A stretch of DNA of 9,342 nt from JBIKWN01 sp044376365 (GTDB lineage Bacteria > Bdellovibrionota_C > UBA2361 > JBIKWN01), in NCBI GenBank assembly GCA_044376365.1, contig JBILLA010000095.1:1-9342 (forward strand), in the 5' to 3' direction. Every line of letters starts with the position of its first letter. Position 1 is the stretch's first letter. Position numbers and translations under genes: made by a program. Shown here one piece after another: positions 7,073 to 9,342 of the stretch. The notes under the pieces are model-generated. The model did not search any database. It had not been told where the DNA came from and saw only the letters and a list, made by a program, of their open reading frames with translations.

Positions 7073-8038
7073 TTAATGATTTACAACCAACATCGGAGGA
7101 AGGAAAGGTCTAAAGGCATCAACCGGCCAGCGTACTGTCCCAATTCCTAGCATCGATTTTTTATAACACTCAGTGCATCTCCTACAAAATTCTTTTAAGG
7201 AGTAGATATAGTTAATCCGTAGAGATTTGATAGAGGAAAGCACAAAGATTCTTCTCTCTCCAAGACGCTTCTTTGGAGAGTGTGCGCGGTTAATTTGTTG
7301 ATTCAGAAGCAATTCTTTAGACGGTATTAATTTCTTCTCACTGTGCCTGGCTTGATTTGCAAGCTTTTCTTTTTCTCTAATTTTCTGAATTATAATTTGC
7401 TTACAGTCACCTTGATGTCCAAATGCTGCAATCAAAGCATTTGGTTCAAGAGTAATCTTATGTAAGGTCACACTTTCCGATGACAGCTTATTTAAGATTT
7501 TTACTTCGTCTTTTTGGTTTAGATACAAAGAAGGAAGCTTTTTAATAGATGGAAGTTGAATCCAAGGGATACACGGGCTTTCTTTCTTCTCAGATATAAA
7601 TTGATTCCAACTTGAAGCCCCTGGATAATCATCGATTGATTCTACAAGATTAGCTCGCGCTGGATTGGCATATAGATACGCAACTCTATCGATAGCCTTA
7701 TCGATGTCGAGAATTTGTGCAAGGACTGCGTCACCTTCCCAAAGTGAAAGTCTCCTTTTGCCGAAAAGACGCTTGAAAGTATCAGTAACTTTTTTTTGGA
7801 TTTCTTGATAAAAATGAACTGTGGCTAAAGGGCATTTGGCGATTATAATGATGTGAATGTGATTGCTCATCCACAGGTAATGGCAAAGTGTTACCTTATT
7901 ATCCCTTTGCGCTCTTGCAATAATCCCGTTAAGGAGAGTGTTTATTAGTGGGCTAGGACGAAACGGTAAGCCTTCTTTAACTCTTAGGATTAACTCGTAG
8001 GGTCTTCCAGGTTGAATGTGTCTTCGGGTTCTTGGCAT
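7073..8038 (-). CDS. REP-associated Y1 (HUH) tyrosine transposase-like protein, RAYT
   Basis: A 321-aa protein of the IS200-like Y1 transposase superfamily, which nicks and rejoins single-stranded DNA. Residues 1-25 match the usual start (MPRTRRHIQPGRPY...LILRV). The metal-binding HUH motif is H60-I-H62 in MSNHIHII. LSLWEGD (97-103) and Y-L-Y-A-N-P (121-126) follow; by comparison with E. coli RAYT (Y115 of DYIYINP), Tyr121 is the likely nucleophile. All key residues are present, so it may be active. Residues ~165-321 form an extension absent from the ~165-aa E. coli protein; it is basic, contains C285-x2-C288-x2-C291 and ends in a Pro-rich WPVDAFRPFLPP tail. There is no accessory tnpB gene. 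The gene sits alone between inverted repeats, pointing toward czcA. No clear ribosome site precedes the ATG, suggesting low expression. Confidence 0.85.
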   Translation of the reverse strand: MPRTRRHIQPGRPYELILRVKEGLPFRPSPLINTLLNGIIARAQRDNKVTLCHYLWMSNHIHIIIIAKCPLATVHFYQEIQKKVTDTFKRLFGKRRLSLWEGDAVLAQILDIDKAIDRVAYLYANPARANLVESIDDYPGASSWNQFISEKKESPCIPWIQLPSIKKLPSLYLNQKDEVKILNKLSSESVTLHKITLEPNALIAAFGHQGDCKQIIIQKIREKEKLANQARHSEKKLIPSKELLLNQQINRAHSPKKRLGERRIFVLSSIKSLRINYIYSLKEFCRRCTECYKKSMLGIGTVRWPVDAFRPFLPPMLVVNH

Positions 8039-8063
8039 TGTACTGACTGTTCGTCGTACCAGC

Positions 8064-8079
8064 TTTGGAAGTTGCCAAA
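8064..8079. other. Small hairpin between repeat R2 and the transposase start
   Basis: TTTGG (8064-8068) and CCAAA (8075-8079) pair around six bases. On the minus strand the stem sits between two CTGGTAC heptamers (8097-8091 within R2, and 8062-8056). This may be leader structure of the transposase mRNA, or part of the DNA substrate. The short stem keeps confidence low. Confidence 0.25.
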
Positions 8080-8081
8080 AT

Positions 8082-8103
8082 AGTTACCTTGTACCAGTTT
8101 TTT
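8082..8103 (-). repeat. REP-like repeat copy R2
   Basis: On the minus strand this is identical over 22 bp to R1. It begins eight bases after the stop codon of the four-CBS gene and lies 43 bp upstream of the transposase start, so it is downstream of one gene and in the promoter region of the next. It points inward with R1 as the inverted boundary of the transposase unit. Confidence 0.8.
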
Positions 8104-8111
8104 TAGAGAAT

Positions 8112-9017
8112 TTATTTTTGGCTAGCTTCGAGCTCTGCAATGATATGTTCTGCCAAGAAATCAAAAAAGTCGAGGACTGAAAGGATTCCTTGAATCGCTT
8201 CTGCTTCGTCAACTATAGGAATATGTCTATAACCACTTTCACACATCATATTTAAAACATGTGAAACAGTAGAGCTTCTGAGTGCAGTTTTTGGAGAAGT
8301 CGTCATACAAGCACCAACGGTAACCACATCAACAGTAGTACCTACCTCGCTTACATACTGAAGGAAATCTCTCTCGGTAAATATCCCAGAAGCTTTCTTT
8401 TTATTAGCGCCGACCATAACACAGCCAACTTTCTTGGCACTCATTAAGGTCACAACTTCTTTCAGTGTTGCTGATTCTAGTACCCAGAAAGGATTCTTTG
8501 GTTTTAGTTCACTCACTGGAGACAAGAAAAAAAGATCGATTGAATTCTCGTCAAAGAATGTACTGAATTCATCTGCAACGACTTTTTTTGTAAGTGCCTT
8601 ATAAAGATAATCGAGTATATCTTTAACAGAGATGACGCAAAGTTTTGAATCAGATTCAATAATACCAAGGTGCCTAAAACCTCCGACCGACATTGAATAG
8701 ATAGCACGAGCAATACTCGCATAATACATCTGAGTCTGAAGCGGCGATGACATTTTTTTACTAACGGGCATCAAAAGGAACTCATGTCCGAATTCAGCAA
8801 ATCCTTTCATGACATCTCTTTCGGTGAATATCCCAAGATATTCAGTATCATTAGCAGAGATAATAACGCTGCCAAACTTCTGGTCTACCATTAACTTGAT
8901 CGCATCACGTACAGAAGTATTAGGACGAATAGTGATAGCTTTTTTAGGATGCAATAACTTTATTTTTGCGTCGAGAAACTGCCTCTTTATTATACTTTTT
9001 AGCGGAAATTTTTTCAT
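8112..9017 (-). CDS. Four-CBS-domain (tandem Bateman module) protein
   Basis: A soluble 301-aa protein of four CBS repeats in two pairs: about residues 22-70, 85-140, 165-220 and 235-292. The internal duplication is plain: GIFTERD occurs at 62-68 and again at 211-217, and GGFRHLGI (112-119) corresponds to SGYRHIPIV (261-269). CBS pairs bind adenosyl ligands such as AMP, ATP or SAM and transmit energy or nutrient status; here no enzyme, channel or DNA-binding domain is fused, so the partner is unknown. Residues 150-295 align with the 171-aa CBS protein at 42-557. The ATG at 9015-9017 lacks a strong ribosome site. The gene is transcribed leftward, convergent with czcA across the transposase unit. 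It belongs to the AT-rich right segment and may have arrived separately from the metal operon. Confidence 0.85.
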   Translation of the reverse strand: MKKFPLKSIIKRQFLDAKIKLLHPKKAITIRPNTSVRDAIKLMVDQKFGSVIISANDTEYLGIFTERDVMKGFAEFGHEFLLMPVSKKMSSPLQTQMYYASIARAIYSMSVGGFRHLGIIESDSKLCVISVKDILDYLYKALTKKVVADEFSTFFDENSIDLFFLSPVSELKPKNPFWVLESATLKEVVTLMSAKKVGCVMVGANKKKASGIFTERDFLQYVSEVGTTVDVVTVGACMTTSPKTALRSSTVSHVLNMMCESGYRHIPIVDEAEAIQGILSVLDFFDFLAEHIIAELEASQK

Positions 9018-9087
9018 GATTATTCTAAAGACAAGTAGATTATGAACTGAACATATACTGTGCTGTCATGTTAAATATTATGAGTAC

Positions 9088-9130
9088 GATACTATTTGAA
9101 CGAAACTCTTAAAAGACTCAATTTAGTATC
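9088..9130. repeat. 7-bp inverted repeat upstream of the four-CBS gene
   Basis: GATACTA at 9088-9094 is complementary to TAGTATC at 9124-9130 with a 29-bp interior. It lies 71-113 bp upstream of the start codon of the leftward CBS gene, a plausible operator distance. The arms are short, so chance cannot be excluded. Confidence 0.25.
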
Positions 9131-9142
9131 ACCCTGACGGGC

Positions 9143-9152
9143 TCATTAATGA
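9143..9152. promoter_or_regulatory. Perfect 10-bp palindrome TCATTAATGA
   Basis: A fully symmetric TCATTAATGA in the intergenic stretch upstream of the leftward CBS gene. Such sites can bind dimeric regulators, but no regulator gene or second copy is visible in the window. Confidence 0.22.
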
Positions 9153-9209
9153 CCTGCACTGCATTGGCAAACAATCTGATTTACAATTTTGATACTGTAG
9201 TTAGAAAAC

Positions 9210-9288
9210 TACTTGGTACGGGGTAACTTTGTATCCCATATTAAGTCTTTAGAATAACTAGATAATCCGAGTTACCCTGTACCAAGTA
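9210..9288. repeat. REPIN-like inverted pair of the REP-like repeat (R3 and R4)
   Basis: R3 (TACTTGGTACGGGGTAACT, 9210-9228, +) and R4 (9270-9288, minus strand; ACTTGGTACAGGGTAACT over 9287-9270) are inverted copies with one mismatch, separated by 41 bp. Folded as single strands they give an ~18-bp stem. They share the core TGGTACRRGGTAACT with R1 and R2 around the transposase gene. An inverted doublet without its own transposase is the form called a REPIN in other bacteria. Confidence 0.7.
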
Positions 9289-9342
9289 ATCTTCCTTCCC
9301 ATGGACAGTGATAATGATATTTTTTTTGTATGTGACTGATTA

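Larger units (their letters stand above)
6825..8103. mobile_element. RAYT-type element: Y1 transposase gene between inverted REP-like repeats
   Basis: Two perfectly matching 22-bp sequences in opposite orientation (6825-6846 on +, 8082-8103 on -) point inward and enclose 1,235 bp holding a single Y1/HUH transposase-like gene. A perfect 22-bp match is far beyond chance in 9 kb. No target duplication is visible at the outer edges. RAYT genes are known to be flanked by inverted REP sequences that they process, so I read this as a domesticated REP/RAYT unit rather than a classical DDE insertion sequence with terminal inverted repeats. Both neighbouring genes converge on it and end at, or within 10 bp of, the repeats. 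Confidence 0.65.
9018..9342. other. Non-coding stretch upstream of the four-CBS gene
   Basis: No convincing gene lies in these 325 bp; the only small open frames are 22-25 codons. It must contain the promoter of the leftward four-CBS gene, but I see no -35/-10 pair good enough to mark. It holds GATACTA (9088-9094) with its complement TAGTATC (9124-9130), a 10-bp perfect palindrome TCATTAATGA (9143-9152) that could be a regulator site, and the inverted repeat pair at 9210-9288. Confidence 0.6.

Noticed and set aside
6825..8103. Classical DDE insertion sequence with terminal inverted repeats.
   Set aside because: The enclosed enzyme is a Y1/HUH protein, which does not use DDE-type terminal repeats, and no target-site duplication is seen.
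8809..9045. A 78-codon + strand frame opposite the four-CBS gene, and similar long antisense frames across czcC, czcB and czcA.
   Set aside because: They lie opposite clearly homologous genes, have no family features and no supporting start context.
9149..9226. A 25-codon frame ending in repeat R3.
   Set aside because: Too short, no ribosome site and no recognisable protein; noted only because the repeat provides its stop.
9021..9257. A 13-base inverted match (GTCTTTAGAATAA at 9245-9257, complement at 9020-9032).
   Set aside because: A 13-mer match is about what chance gives in a window of this size, and the flanks do not continue the similarity.
9210..9288. Integron attC site reading of the R3/R4 inverted pair.
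   Set aside because: The ends do not fit the RYYYAAC/GTTRRRY core pattern and no integrase or cassette structure is present.
9272..9340. A 22-codon frame on the minus strand entering from the right edge and ending in R4.
   Set aside because: Open length is easily due to chance; it could be a gene end, but the window stops too soon to judge.

Overview
The window reads as a piece of a Gram-negative bacterial chromosome or plasmid. The evidence is a complete tripartite RND metal-efflux operon, which needs an outer membrane, and several proteins with export signals. I cannot assign a species. The metal operon has moderate GC, while the right third (transposase-like gene, CBS gene and flanking DNA) looks clearly more AT-rich. 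That fits a junction between a resistance module and a repeat-rich accessory segment.

Layout. (1) Positions 1-557: the end of an unseen gene overlaps (ATGA) a 171-aa protein with one CBS pair. (2) Positions 652-6844: four genes on the + strand in czcICBA order. They encode a His-rich exported small protein, an outer-membrane factor (CzcC-like), a periplasmic adaptor (CzcB-like, with a His-rich N-terminus and no alpha-hairpin) and a 1054-aa inner-membrane pump (CzcA-like, with the D399/D405/E412 proton-relay residues of the Co/Zn/Cd class). (3) Positions 6825-8103: a unit bounded by two perfect 22-bp inverted copies of a repeat. It encloses a leftward Y1/HUH transposase-like protein of the REP-associated (RAYT) type with an unusual C-terminal extension. 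(4) Positions 8112-9017, leftward: a 301-aa protein with four CBS domains, whose second half resembles the CBS protein at the left end. (5) Positions 9018-9342: 325 bp without a convincing gene. It holds a second, closely spaced inverted pair of the same repeat, with no transposase inside.

How they work together. CzcA, CzcB and CzcC should form one trans-envelope complex exporting divalent cations such as Co, Zn or Cd, with the His-rich small protein as a periplasmic metal-handling or regulatory partner. The CBS proteins are soluble ligand-sensing modules; nothing in the sequence links them to metal efflux beyond position.

Most interesting signal. The ~16-22 bp repeat (core TGGTACARGGTAACT) occurs four times, plus a decayed fifth copy. 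One inverted pair flanks the transposase gene, another forms a ~78-bp REPIN-like unit, and the copy at 6825 supplies the stop codon of czcA. Together this looks like a complete REP/RAYT system (enzyme plus non-autonomous substrate) with a repeat unlike the classical enterobacterial REP.
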